This document shows, one piece after another, positions 30,763 through 38,137 of a DNA stretch of 64,000 bases. How positions within the stretch are numbered: the stretch's first letter is position 1; the number at the start of each line of letters is the position of its first letter. The notes below the pieces were generated by a model that searched no databases, was not told the origin of the DNA, and saw only the letters and a list, made by a program, of their open reading frames with translations. The position numbers and the translations under genes were made by a program. Origin of the DNA: CAVUOA01 sp963742955 (GTDB lineage: Bacteria > Bacteroidota > Ignavibacteria > Tepidaquicellales > OLB5); contig CAVUOA010000009.1 in NCBI GenBank assembly GCA_963742955.1, forward strand, positions 186,001 to 250,000, read 5' to 3'.

Positions 30763-31323
30763 TTATTTTTCCTTTTCTATTTGGGTAAAATCAAGTTCAA
30801 TAGGAGTCTTTCTTCCGAAGATACTAACCATGACTTTAACTTTCATTCTTTCAAGATTAATGTCATTAATTGTTCCGTTAAAGTTGACAAACGGACCGTT
30901 AATAACTTTTACAAGGTCACCTTTTTCAAACTGTACGTCAATTTTTTCTTTATCTTCTGAATCGTTAATTCTTCCGAGAATTCTTTTAATTTCGTCTTCT
31001 CTAAGAGGAACGGCTTCATCTTTAGACCCGACCATTTTCAGCACAGAAGGCGTACGTGATATAAAATTGGATACTTCATTGTCCAATACCGCTTCAATCA
31101 AAACGTATCCCGGGAAAAAATTCTTGAATTTGACTTTCTTTTTCCCGCTTTTTACTTCGAACACCTTTTCTTCAGGAATCAACACCTGGGTAATTTTATA
31201 TTCAAGCCCAACTATTGGTATTTCGCTCTCTAAAAAGGTTTTAACTCTCTTTTCGTGTCCTGTAATGGTTCTGATTGCATACCATTTTTTCACGTTAACT
31301 ATTTCTGAATTCTCTGCCATCAT
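30763..31323 (-). CDS. nusG: Transcription termination/antitermination protein NusG
   Basis: Conserved elongation factor that binds RNA polymerase and links it to Rho or the ribosome. The 186 residues carry the NGN domain (KWYAIRTITGHEKRVKTFLE, FFPGYVLIEAVLDNE) and the C-terminal KOW domain (FEKGDLVKVINGPFVNFNGT). Length is typical for bacterial NusG without inserted domain. The start lies 6 bases after secE; the first Met of the MMAE pair is used here, but the second is equally possible. Confidence 0.96.
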   Translation of the reverse strand: MMAENSEIVNVKKWYAIRTITGHEKRVKTFLESEIPIVGLEYKITQVLIPEEKVFEVKSGKKKVKFKNFFPGYVLIEAVLDNEVSNFISRTPSVLKMVGSKDEAVPLREDEIKRILGRINDSEDKEKIDVQFEKGDLVKVINGPFVNFNGTINDINLERMKVKVMVSIFGRKTPIELDFTQIEKEK

Positions 31324-31329
31324 TAATTT

Positions 31330-31512
31330 TTAAAAAATTATCTTTAATCCTTCGCTTATTATCTTATCTATTACGAATACAAACCCGGCAAATAAGAGTG
31401 AAGTAATCAGTACAACTAATGTTGAATCTTTAAGCTCTTCTCTTTTCGGCCAGGTAACCTTCTTCATTTCTTTGCCAATATCGAGGAAGAAGTTTATTAT
31501 TTTTGTTTTCAA
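31330..31512 (-). CDS. secE: Preprotein translocase subunit SecE
   Basis: Small essential subunit of the SecYEG channel, 60 residues. It has the amphipathic surface helix with the family signature (EMKKVTWPKREELKDST) followed by one membrane helix (TLVVLITSLLFAGFVFVI). This is the single-membrane-helix form found in most bacteria. The gene is between tRNA-Trp and nusG, the standard place. Confidence 0.95.
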   Translation of the reverse strand: MKTKIINFFLDIGKEMKKVTWPKREELKDSTLVVLITSLLFAGFVFVIDKIISEGLKIIF

Positions 31513-31553
31513 ATTATTTAGTACTCCTGTTTGACTCTGTTTCTGAAATCTCG

Positions 31554-31626
31554 CACGTCAGGAGGGACTCGAACCCCCAACCTGCGGTTTTGGAGACCGC
31601 TGCTCTACCAATTGAGCCACTGACGT
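31554..31626 (-). tRNA. tRNA-Trp (anticodon CCA)
   Basis: A 73-base cloverleaf on the minus strand. The acceptor stem is ACGTCAG/CTGACGT with discriminator G. The anticodon loop CTCCAAA gives anticodon CCA, and the T arm contains GGTTCGAGTCC. CCA is not encoded. It lies between rpmG and secE, the usual site for tRNA-Trp. Confidence 0.96.
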
Positions 31627-31632
31627 ATCGGT

Positions 31633-31794
31633 TTATTTTGTTTCTTTGTGAAGAGTATGTTTACTGCAGTGACTGCAGAATTTCTTGTATTCCACTCTGC
31701 CGGAATGTTTTGTTTTATTTTTGGTTGTTGTATAATTCCTGTTTTTACAAACTGAACATTCGAGCGTTATTATTAATCTGCCTTCTTTTGCCAT
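31633..31794 (-). CDS. rpmG: Ribosomal protein L33
   Basis: A 53-residue zinc-ribbon ribosomal protein read directly from the minus strand between tRNA-Thr and tRNA-Trp. It has the two CxxC pairs (ECSVCKNRNY and KFCSHCSKHT) that bind zinc, plus the basic middle segment KNKTKHSGRVEYKK. It is therefore the zinc-containing (C+) form of L33. The position just upstream of tRNA-Trp and secE is conserved in many bacteria. Confidence 0.95.
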   Translation of the reverse strand: MAKEGRLIITLECSVCKNRNYTTTKNKTKHSGRVEYKKFCSHCSKHTLHKETK

Positions 31795-31825
31795 GATTTT
31801 ATTTGATTTCTAAAAATTTATTAAG

Positions 31826-31898
<73 letters not shown>

Positions 31899-31912
31899 AA
31901 AACTTTTTTTTG

Positions 31913-31986
<74 letters not shown>

Positions 31987-32117
31987 AAAACTTTTTTTGA
32001 GCTGATTGTTTTGATGCTCAACTCTTTTCTGCAGGTTTATTATTGTTCTGTGTAATATTTATCAAACCTCATGCTTTTCAAAATATATACGTAAAACATA
32101 TCCTTTTTATCTGCTGG

Positions 32118-32190
32118 AGCGGGAGACGGGACTCGAACCCGCGACCAACAGCTTGGAAGGCTGTGACTCTACCAACTGAGTTACTCCCGC
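32118..32190 (-). tRNA. tRNA-Gly (anticodon TCC)
   Basis: A 73-base cloverleaf with acceptor GCGGGAG/CTCCCGC, anticodon stem ACAGC/GCTGT, loop CTTCCAA (anticodon TCC) and T arm GCGGGTTCGAGTCCCGT. Discriminator U is followed by a genomically encoded CCA, unlike the neighbouring tRNAs. Confidence 0.95.
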
Positions 32191-32226
32191 AAAATTTTAT
32201 TAATTTAAAAGAACCCGGAACCAATC

Positions 32227-32243
32227 CCGGCTTGCCGGAATGA
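32227..32243. repeat. REP-like hairpin in the tRNA cluster
   Basis: CCGGCTTGCCGG followed by AATGAC between tRNA-Gly and tRNA-Tyr. The hairpin-plus-AATGAC layout matches the repeat family seen in the 49.6-52.5 kb region and the hairpin inside the altered tRNA-Thr. Confidence 0.5.
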
Positions 32244-32340
32244 CTTTACCATAAGTCAAAGCGGAGAGTTGTTTCCGTTTAAAAATCGAACTTTATAAAA
32301 AATGAACGTAAACTAACATAAAACGTCTGCCTTTTTCCAG

Positions 32341-32423
32341 TGGGTAGGGAAGGATTCGAACCTCCGAAGGCATAAGCCGTCAGATTTACAGTCTGATGCG
32401 TTTAACCACTTCGCTACCTACCC
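32341..32423 (-). tRNA. tRNA-Tyr (anticodon GTA)
   Basis: An 83-base tRNA with acceptor GGGTAGG/CCTACCC, anticodon loop CTGTAAA (anticodon GTA), a long variable arm typical of bacterial tRNA-Tyr (CGGCTTATGCCTTCGG region) and T arm GGAGGTTCGAATCCTTC. Discriminator A. It is the first gene of the Tyr-Gly-Thr cluster. Confidence 0.96.
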
Positions 32424-32439
32424 ATATTTTCAAACTTTT

Positions 32440-32468
32440 AATTTATCTAAAAATCTAAAAATAATCAA
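32440..32468 (-). promoter_or_regulatory. Putative sigma-70 promoter of the tRNA cluster
   Basis: On the minus strand TTGATT (32468-32463) and TAAATT (32445-32440) are separated by 17 bases. The -10 element ends about 16 bases before the tRNA-Tyr 5' end, and the element follows the birA stop. Neither hexamer is perfect. Confidence 0.4.
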
Positions 32469-32473
32469 GTTAT

Positions 32474-33295
32474 TTAATGCTGAATCGGTATTTTGCTTCT
32501 GGTTCCATGCACCAGCTTTATCTCACCGCTGTAGAATGTGCGAATACGCCTATCAAAATCCATTTTCAAACCGCCATCATCAAGTAAATCTATGATTTTA
32601 CCGCTTTTTGGGTTTTCACCATTTTCTGAAAATAAAACCTCTTTTCCTACTAAACCGGTGCTGTTTTTCCATAAGTTAAAAATAAGCCTGTATTTTTGTT
32701 TCTTCAGGAAATAAATATTTTTTGAAAATATATCAATTAATTGAATAAGCAAATCGGTAGTATCTATTTCAAAACCCAAACAATTTCTCAATGACGTCGT
32801 TTTATAATCAAATTCATCGGGAAAGGTTTCCTGGTTTACATTCAGTCCAATTCCAATTACAAACTGATTTTGATTGACCGTATTTTCTATCAGTAACCCG
32901 CATATTTTCTTCGAATCAAGAAGTATATCGTTCGGCCATTTTATTTTAAGATCCGGGAAATTCGAATTCCCGTCTAATTTCTTTGCAATAAAGTCTTTTA
33001 AATAGGCCAGTATGTAATAGCTGAAGAAGAAGTTAACCGATTGAATGTGCCGGGTATCTATTTCAAAATGTTTCTTTATGGTGAAAGTAAGGTTTTTACC
33101 TTTCACAGACTCCCATTTTTTTTTCATTCTTCCCATTCCCTGTGTTTGGAAATCCGTTAAAACCAGAACACCATCATCAACTTCAGCGGACTTTGCATAA
33201 AGGTTCGTAGAATCAATTTTTTCGAAATATTGAACTGTTGAGATAAGTTCGTTATTTGGTTCAATAGCTGATTTTATTTTCTCGATATTAAGCAT
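32474..33295 (-). CDS. birA: Biotin--[acetyl-CoA-carboxylase] ligase
   Basis: Attaches biotin to the carrier protein of biotin-dependent carboxylases via biotinyl-AMP. The 273 residues begin almost directly with the catalytic domain, so there is no N-terminal DNA-binding repressor domain. Visible motifs are the biotinyl-AMP loop QGMGRMKKKWES (family GRGRxxR, here with Met in the second position), the KWPNDILL block and KICGLLIENTVNQNQFVIGIGLNVN, split over two conserved strands. A C-terminal SH3-like domain follows. It is the last gene before the tRNA cluster. Confidence 0.9.
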   Translation of the reverse strand: MLNIEKIKSAIEPNNELISTVQYFEKIDSTNLYAKSAEVDDGVLVLTDFQTQGMGRMKKKWESVKGKNLTFTIKKHFEIDTRHIQSVNFFFSYYILAYLKDFIAKKLDGNSNFPDLKIKWPNDILLDSKKICGLLIENTVNQNQFVIGIGLNVNQETFPDEFDYKTTSLRNCLGFEIDTTDLLIQLIDIFSKNIYFLKKQKYRLIFNLWKNSTGLVGKEVLFSENGENPKSGKIIDLLDDGGLKMDFDRRIRTFYSGEIKLVHGTRSKIPIQH

Positions 33296-33362
33296 ATTAA
33301 TCTTTTGGTTGATGTGAGTGTATTAATTTGTAACAGGCAGATGGAAAATAGAAGTCCTGAAA

Positions 33363-35006
33363 TTAATGGTCTACTTTTCGGGCTCTCTTACTGTCATTAT
33401 GACTGTCATTGTCACTGCTGTTTCTATCAACTGCTCTGGCATTTTTTTCCCGTTTATTATCATTTGATTGATAATCATCTTTATTGCTGTTTTTATCCTG
33501 GTCATCGTAGTTTGCACCGTTATTTTTTTCCCTGACTTCATGTTTTTCAACGGGTGTTTTATTGTACATTAATGCTGCATAAAGGTCAACCCTGCCGTAT
33601 CCGTAATACTCATCCCAGCCGGGAGTATCTTCTCTGGGGTCTCCAACCTGGTCGGCTGCCGTAGAAGTTATTATTTCTCTTAAGTCAGTATTTGTTCTCT
33701 GGGGGTCTTGTGCAAGCAGCAAAGATGCAATTCCGGTAACATATGCTGTAGCCTGTGAAGTACCGCTCCAGTATACATCATAATTTGAATTATCTTTATA
33801 ATCAAGCCCGTATATCCTGTTTCCCGGTGCGATGACTGAGATATGTTTTCCCCAGTTGCTTCCGCCTCCCCATGTAAACTGCCTGCATCTGCTGTCATCA
33901 GTATCTGTTGCGCCGATAGCCATAACATTTTTAAACGAAGCCGGGTAGTAATTATCATCATTGTTCTTATTCATCATACTTGCTACAATAAGACATCCTG
34001 CGTCGTATGCATAATCAATAGCTTTGTTAAGAGTTTTGGAATAATCAAATCCGCCTTCGCTCATATTTATGACTTTTGCGCCGTTATTTGCAGCATAATA
34101 AAGAGAAGTAGACCACCAGCTGTATTCGCCAAGGTTTTCGTCATCGAGGTTTTTGCAAATCATAAGTGTAGCATGCTGGTTAATTCCAGCATACCCCATA
34201 TTATTATTTGTACATGCACCGATAGTACCGCAGATGTTTGTGCCGTGTCCGCCGTCATCGCGTACATCGTCATCATCATATGCAAAATTATATCCGTTTA
34301 TATCGTCTACAAATCCATTACCGTCATCATCCCTGCCGTTTCTGGTTTCGTCCTTATTTACCCAGAACTTTCCTTCGAGGTCGGGATGGTCAAGTTTAGT
34401 GCCTGAATCAAGAATTGCTATAATAATATTTTCACTTCCGGTTTCAATATCCCAGCCTTTAAGAACGTTCATGTCTGCGCCGCTTTTCCCCTGTTTGCCG
34501 GTTGTAGTTCTTACACTTCCGTCATTATCAAGTCCCCATTGCCTGTTGAAAAATGTATCATTTGGCTTTGCAGGTTCTACCGATTTTTCACCGGCCGACT
34601 CTCCGATAAAATCAGGTTCGGCGAAATCCACGTTCGGGTTTTTTTCAAACTCTTTGCATAAATCGGGTATATCTTTCTTTGTATCAACGAAGACAAGGTA
34701 ATATTTTTCGAGTTCGTATTTTTTTGCCAGTTCAACATTATGTTTAAAGTCAGCGGGATATAATTTTTTTATTTTTTTGGGTTCAATATTCAGGGTGCTT
34801 GAAATTGTTTCTATCCTGGAAATATCAGTTATACTGCCTGAGAATCCGGCAGCTGAAATTTGTGAAACATCGCCTTTGAGCTTAACAATGAAATGGTTTT
34901 TTGCAAATCTTGATTTATTTACATTTTCATTAGTAATAATAGTGCTGGCAGGAAATAAAACACAAATTAGAACTGTGAATATGTATATTGCTGTGTTCTT
35001 CTTCAT
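33363..35006 (-). CDS. Secreted subtilisin-like serine protease (S8 family)
   Basis: A 547-residue exported protease with signal peptide (about 5-22) and an inhibitor-like propeptide region (about 36-135, ending FEKNPNVDFAEPDF). The S8 catalytic domain has D200 (IIIAILDSGT), H254 (DGGHGTNICG) and S417 (SGTSQATAYVTG). The oxyanion asparagine region reads VASMMNKNN instead of the common VAAAGN. A calcium-type acidic segment (NGRDDDGNGFVDD) precedes the histidine. The C-terminal 55 residues are an Asp/Asn/Lys/Arg-rich low-complexity tail, and no type IX sorting domain is present, so its final location is unclear. The barrel protein gene starts downstream, 16 bases from its start, on the same strand. 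Confidence 0.88.
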   Translation of the reverse strand: MKKNTAIYIFTVLICVLFPASTIITNENVNKSRFAKNHFIVKLKGDVSQISAAGFSGSITDISRIETISSTLNIEPKKIKKLYPADFKHNVELAKKYELEKYYLVFVDTKKDIPDLCKEFEKNPNVDFAEPDFIGESAGEKSVEPAKPNDTFFNRQWGLDNDGSVRTTTGKQGKSGADMNVLKGWDIETGSENIIIAILDSGTKLDHPDLEGKFWVNKDETRNGRDDDGNGFVDDINGYNFAYDDDDVRDDGGHGTNICGTIGACTNNNMGYAGINQHATLMICKNLDDENLGEYSWWSTSLYYAANNGAKVINMSEGGFDYSKTLNKAIDYAYDAGCLIVASMMNKNNDDNYYPASFKNVMAIGATDTDDSRCRQFTWGGGSNWGKHISVIAPGNRIYGLDYKDNSNYDVYWSGTSQATAYVTGIASLLLAQDPQRTNTDLREIITSTAADQVGDPREDTPGWDEYYGYGRVDLYAALMYNKTPVEKHEVREKNNGANYDDQDKNSNKDDYQSNDNKREKNARAVDRNSSDNDSHNDSKRARKVDH

Positions 35007-35022
35007 TTAAAGATTTATTGTT

Positions 35023-35751
35023 TCAAAATTGATATTTTAATCCGGCAGAAAGCCTCACTCCGTCAATAATGAATCTTGTATAGAACGGGTTTTCGAGAGC
35101 AAACTGAGTCCCGTTAACTGAAATTACTCCGGTTTTAAAAGAGCTTTCGGTATCAAATGATGCCTCTCTGAATTTTAACTCAAACTGCGCAGATAAGTTT
35201 CGTGCAACATAATATTCTGCCCCGGCAAGTATATTTAAGCTGAAACCCGGTTTTTTATCTACGTTAGTTGATTTAAGGTCCTGCAGAGTTCTTGTTCTGT
35301 CACCGAAATAAATTCCCCCTCCGCCGCCTATATATATTTTGAAATTATCGGTGCTGACAGGAAGAGGCCATTTTACCCCTGCCTCAAACGGTATAACAGA
35401 ATAGCTTTCGGTTATCCTGACTGATGTAATGTTTACACCATCGTCAAGGTGCATAAACAAATCATTGGTTGTCGATTTAAAGTACTCAGCGGAAGCATAA
35501 AAAATCAGTCCTAAATCAAATACAGAAGGTTCATAGCTTAATTCTGCCCCGTAACCATAACCCCCATTCAGTTCAACGGATGCATCACGCTCAATTGGGT
35601 CGGTAGACCTGGGGTTATTCAGCATTTGGGCTGAAGAAACGTATGTACCGTATAGAGTAAAGAAAAATCTCTTTGAAGGGTCATAAAACCTTACTTCCTG
35701 CTCAGTTTGAGAATGCAGTATTACCGGATTAACAAGCCCAAGCACAAACAT
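35023..35751 (-). CDS. Outer-membrane beta-barrel protein
   Basis: A 242-residue protein of alternating-strand composition with aromatic residues and a terminal strand ending in Phe (SAGLKYQF), the usual signature of an outer-membrane barrel. The ATG at 35751 gives a weak signal sequence (FVLGLVNPVILHSQ) without a positive start. Upstream codons (KPIICKCILF) would complete a good signal peptide but contain no ATG, GTG or TTG before a stop, so the true start is uncertain and a base error is possible. Strands such as YGYGAELSYEPSVFDLGLIF and IYIGGGGGIYFGD are typical of OmpA/OmpW-like porins. The cargo is unknown. Confidence 0.75.
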   Translation of the reverse strand: MFVLGLVNPVILHSQTEQEVRFYDPSKRFFFTLYGTYVSSAQMLNNPRSTDPIERDASVELNGGYGYGAELSYEPSVFDLGLIFYASAEYFKSTTNDLFMHLDDGVNITSVRITESYSVIPFEAGVKWPLPVSTDNFKIYIGGGGGIYFGDRTRTLQDLKSTNVDKKPGFSLNILAGAEYYVARNLSAQFELKFREASFDTESSFKTGVISVNGTQFALENPFYTRFIIDGVRLSAGLKYQF

Positions 35752-35814
35752 AAATAAAATACATTTGCAGATGATGGGTTTTCCTTTCCTGTGCTAATTG
35801 AAGTAATAAGTCTA

Positions 35815-37935
35815 TTACCTGTAGAATTTATCCCTGTTATCTACAATATTTGCCCTGTCCTTCAAGTCCGCAATCCATTGGGAAGTAATTTCCTGTTTCT
35901 TGGTTTCATAAAGCGAATTTCTTATTGCGTCTTTCTGGGCATTGAATTTCTGCTGGTCAAATGGAGTAATATCCAGCATTTGTACAATATAATAACCTTT
36001 TTTTGTCCGAATTGGTTCTGATATCTGACCGTTCTTCAATTTAAACAGCACATTTTCGAATTCGAAATCACCGCCTATTCTCGGGTCAGGTTTTGCAACT
36101 GTAAAGCTGTCAACCGTTTGAACAACTAACGATGGATTGGCTGATTTGAGAGAATTAAGGTCATTTCCGGTAATTTTGCTTTTCAAATCCAGCGCAGTTT
36201 GCTTAAGGATGTCAAGCTTCTTTTCAAGCTTTACCTGCGGTGTGATTGCATTTACCTTAATATCCTCAAAATTCATATAACCTGCAGGTGATTTATCAAC
36301 TATGTAGTAAACGGCATAACCGTTGTTAATCTTAATCGGTGCGCTTATACTTCCTTTTTTCTCATTGAAAGCAAATTTAGTAATGCTCTTATTCTGTCCT
36401 GCACCCGGTATAAAAGAAGTCTTTGTAACCGAGGGAATATCGAGAACAGGCATATTTATTTTTTTTGCTTCTTCCTCGAAATTCTCTTTCCCTGCCATGT
36501 ATGAGAAATCTTCAGCTCTTTTCTTTACAGCATCCAGGGTTCTTGTTGTAGCCTTTACTGTTTTCTTAATATCGGCAATTTTGAATTCTTTCTTTTGCCT
36601 GTCTTTTATCTTTACAATATGAAATCCGAATTGTGTCTTAATAGGCCCGATAATCTCTCCAACGCTGGCATTCATAACAGGTTCCTCAAATTCTTTTACC
36701 ATTGCTCCTTTAGTGAACCACCCGAGATTTCCGCCTTTGAATTTATTTGTCGCATCATCCGAAAGTTCAGCAGCCAGCTTTGTGAAGTCTTCTCCGTTTT
36801 TAGCTCTGTTATAAATTTGCTCTGCTTTTACTTTTGCTGCATTTGTATCTGTTCCGAAATTAACAAGTATATGAGATGCGTTGACAAAAACATCACTTCC
36901 TTCTTTTGAATCAAGCAGTCTTACAACGTGGTATCCGTCGGATGCCTTGATAACATCAGAGACACTGTCTTTTTTTGCGTTAAAAAGAAAATCGGATACT
37001 TCAGGCGCAAGTTCGTTCGGTTTGTAAAACTTATCTGCCCATTTGGTTAATGAACTCGAATTTACCAGTTCAATTATAGACGAGTCGTTTGGGTTTGCTC
37101 TTTTCAGCTCTTTTGCAAGGCTCTTAAGTTCTTTTTCAGTCACAAGACTGTCTTCATCAGTCGGCGCATCGGAAAAAACAATGTATTTTAATTTTGCACT
37201 TTCATCAGCCCTGTAATCGTCTTTGTGTTTTTCATAATAAGCTTTTAAGTCTTCATCTGTTATGTTTATTTGCTGGTCGGTTATTCCGTTTACGTCAAGT
37301 AATACATAATTGAATTTTGCATTTATGTTGTCATCGGTATATTTCTGCATGATGTCTTCTTCAGATACTCTGACAGCGCCGGTAATCACGCTTTGGAGTT
37401 TCTGAGAGAGGAGAGTCTGTTTAAGGTATTCCTCAACCTGTGACCAGAATTTTTCAATCTCAGGTGTCTTCGTTGTAAGAACCTGCTGGTAAAGAGCCAT
37501 ATTAAAGTTGCCGGTTGAATCGATGAAATTTCTTTTAATCATTTCCGGCAATGTCTGAGGTGAATTGTAAACCCAGTTCAGGATTTCCTGGTCAGTTACT
37601 GTAATGCCAAGCCTTTTTATTTCCTGCTGGACAAGCATTTGTGTTACAAGCTGTTCCCATACCTGGTCTCTTATCATTCCAATAAGCGATTCATCAGGGT
37701 CTTCTCCTGTTTGTTTCTTTTGCTGTTCTATTGCAAACTGCACCTGGTTCTCAAAATCCTGGTAGGTAATATCCTGTCCGTTCACCGAACCGAATTCAAC
37801 CTGTGTATTTCCTCTAAGACCAAGGTAATTCATTCCCCATTCAAACACGATAGTAGCAAGGAATGCGAGAACTAATATTATCAGGATTATATGCGTCTTA
37901 TCGCGCATTCTGTTCATTAATCCTATGTTACTCAA
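35815..37935 (-). CDS. Membrane-anchored peptidyl-prolyl isomerase (PpiD/SurA-like)
   Basis: Periplasmic folding factor of 706 residues. One N-terminal membrane helix (HIILIILVLAFLATIVFEWG, about 15-34) is followed by a SurA/PpiD-type helical chaperone domain and a parvulin rotamase domain (VNASHILVNFGTD, then GGNLGWFTKGAMVKEFEEPV and FGFHIVKIKDR, about 350-450). A second, degenerate parvulin-like repeat ends the protein (GQISEPIRTKKGYYIVQMLD). The layout matches PpiD, which sits at the Sec channel exit and helps fold secreted and outer-membrane proteins. It lies upstream of a barrel protein gene, a fitting client. Confidence 0.9.
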   Translation of the reverse strand: MSNIGLMNRMRDKTHIILIILVLAFLATIVFEWGMNYLGLRGNTQVEFGSVNGQDITYQDFENQVQFAIEQQKKQTGEDPDESLIGMIRDQVWEQLVTQMLVQQEIKRLGITVTDQEILNWVYNSPQTLPEMIKRNFIDSTGNFNMALYQQVLTTKTPEIEKFWSQVEEYLKQTLLSQKLQSVITGAVRVSEEDIMQKYTDDNINAKFNYVLLDVNGITDQQINITDEDLKAYYEKHKDDYRADESAKLKYIVFSDAPTDEDSLVTEKELKSLAKELKRANPNDSSIIELVNSSSLTKWADKFYKPNELAPEVSDFLFNAKKDSVSDVIKASDGYHVVRLLDSKEGSDVFVNASHILVNFGTDTNAAKVKAEQIYNRAKNGEDFTKLAAELSDDATNKFKGGNLGWFTKGAMVKEFEEPVMNASVGEIIGPIKTQFGFHIVKIKDRQKKEFKIADIKKTVKATTRTLDAVKKRAEDFSYMAGKENFEEEAKKINMPVLDIPSVTKTSFIPGAGQNKSITKFAFNEKKGSISAPIKINNGYAVYYIVDKSPAGYMNFEDIKVNAITPQVKLEKKLDILKQTALDLKSKITGNDLNSLKSANPSLVVQTVDSFTVAKPDPRIGGDFEFENVLFKLKNGQISEPIRTKKGYYIVQMLDITPFDQQKFNAQKDAIRNSLYETKKQEITSQWIADLKDRANIVDNRDKFYR

Positions 37936-38059
37936 ACTTCACCTCTAAAATATTAAGTTTTTAATAAAACTAACAAATATAGCGGAACGAATACGAATAA
38001 TCAATGAATATGTGAAAAATTGTGATAAAAGAGAGGTTTAACGTAAATAACAGGTATAG

Positions 38060-38107
38060 TAGTGAGGTTCACTTAAAAATTAATAAGGAACTTCACTATT
38101 TTTTTTT
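38060..38107 (+). terminator. Terminator-like hairpin oriented on the plus strand
   Basis: TAGTGAGGTTC pairs with GAACTTCACTA (10-11 bp, one wobble) around a 17-base loop, followed by nine Ts on the plus strand. The genes on both sides are on the minus strand, so no plus-strand gene is visible for it to terminate. Confidence 0.5.
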
Positions 38108-38137
38108 AATTATTATACGAAATCAAAGCTTTTAGCT

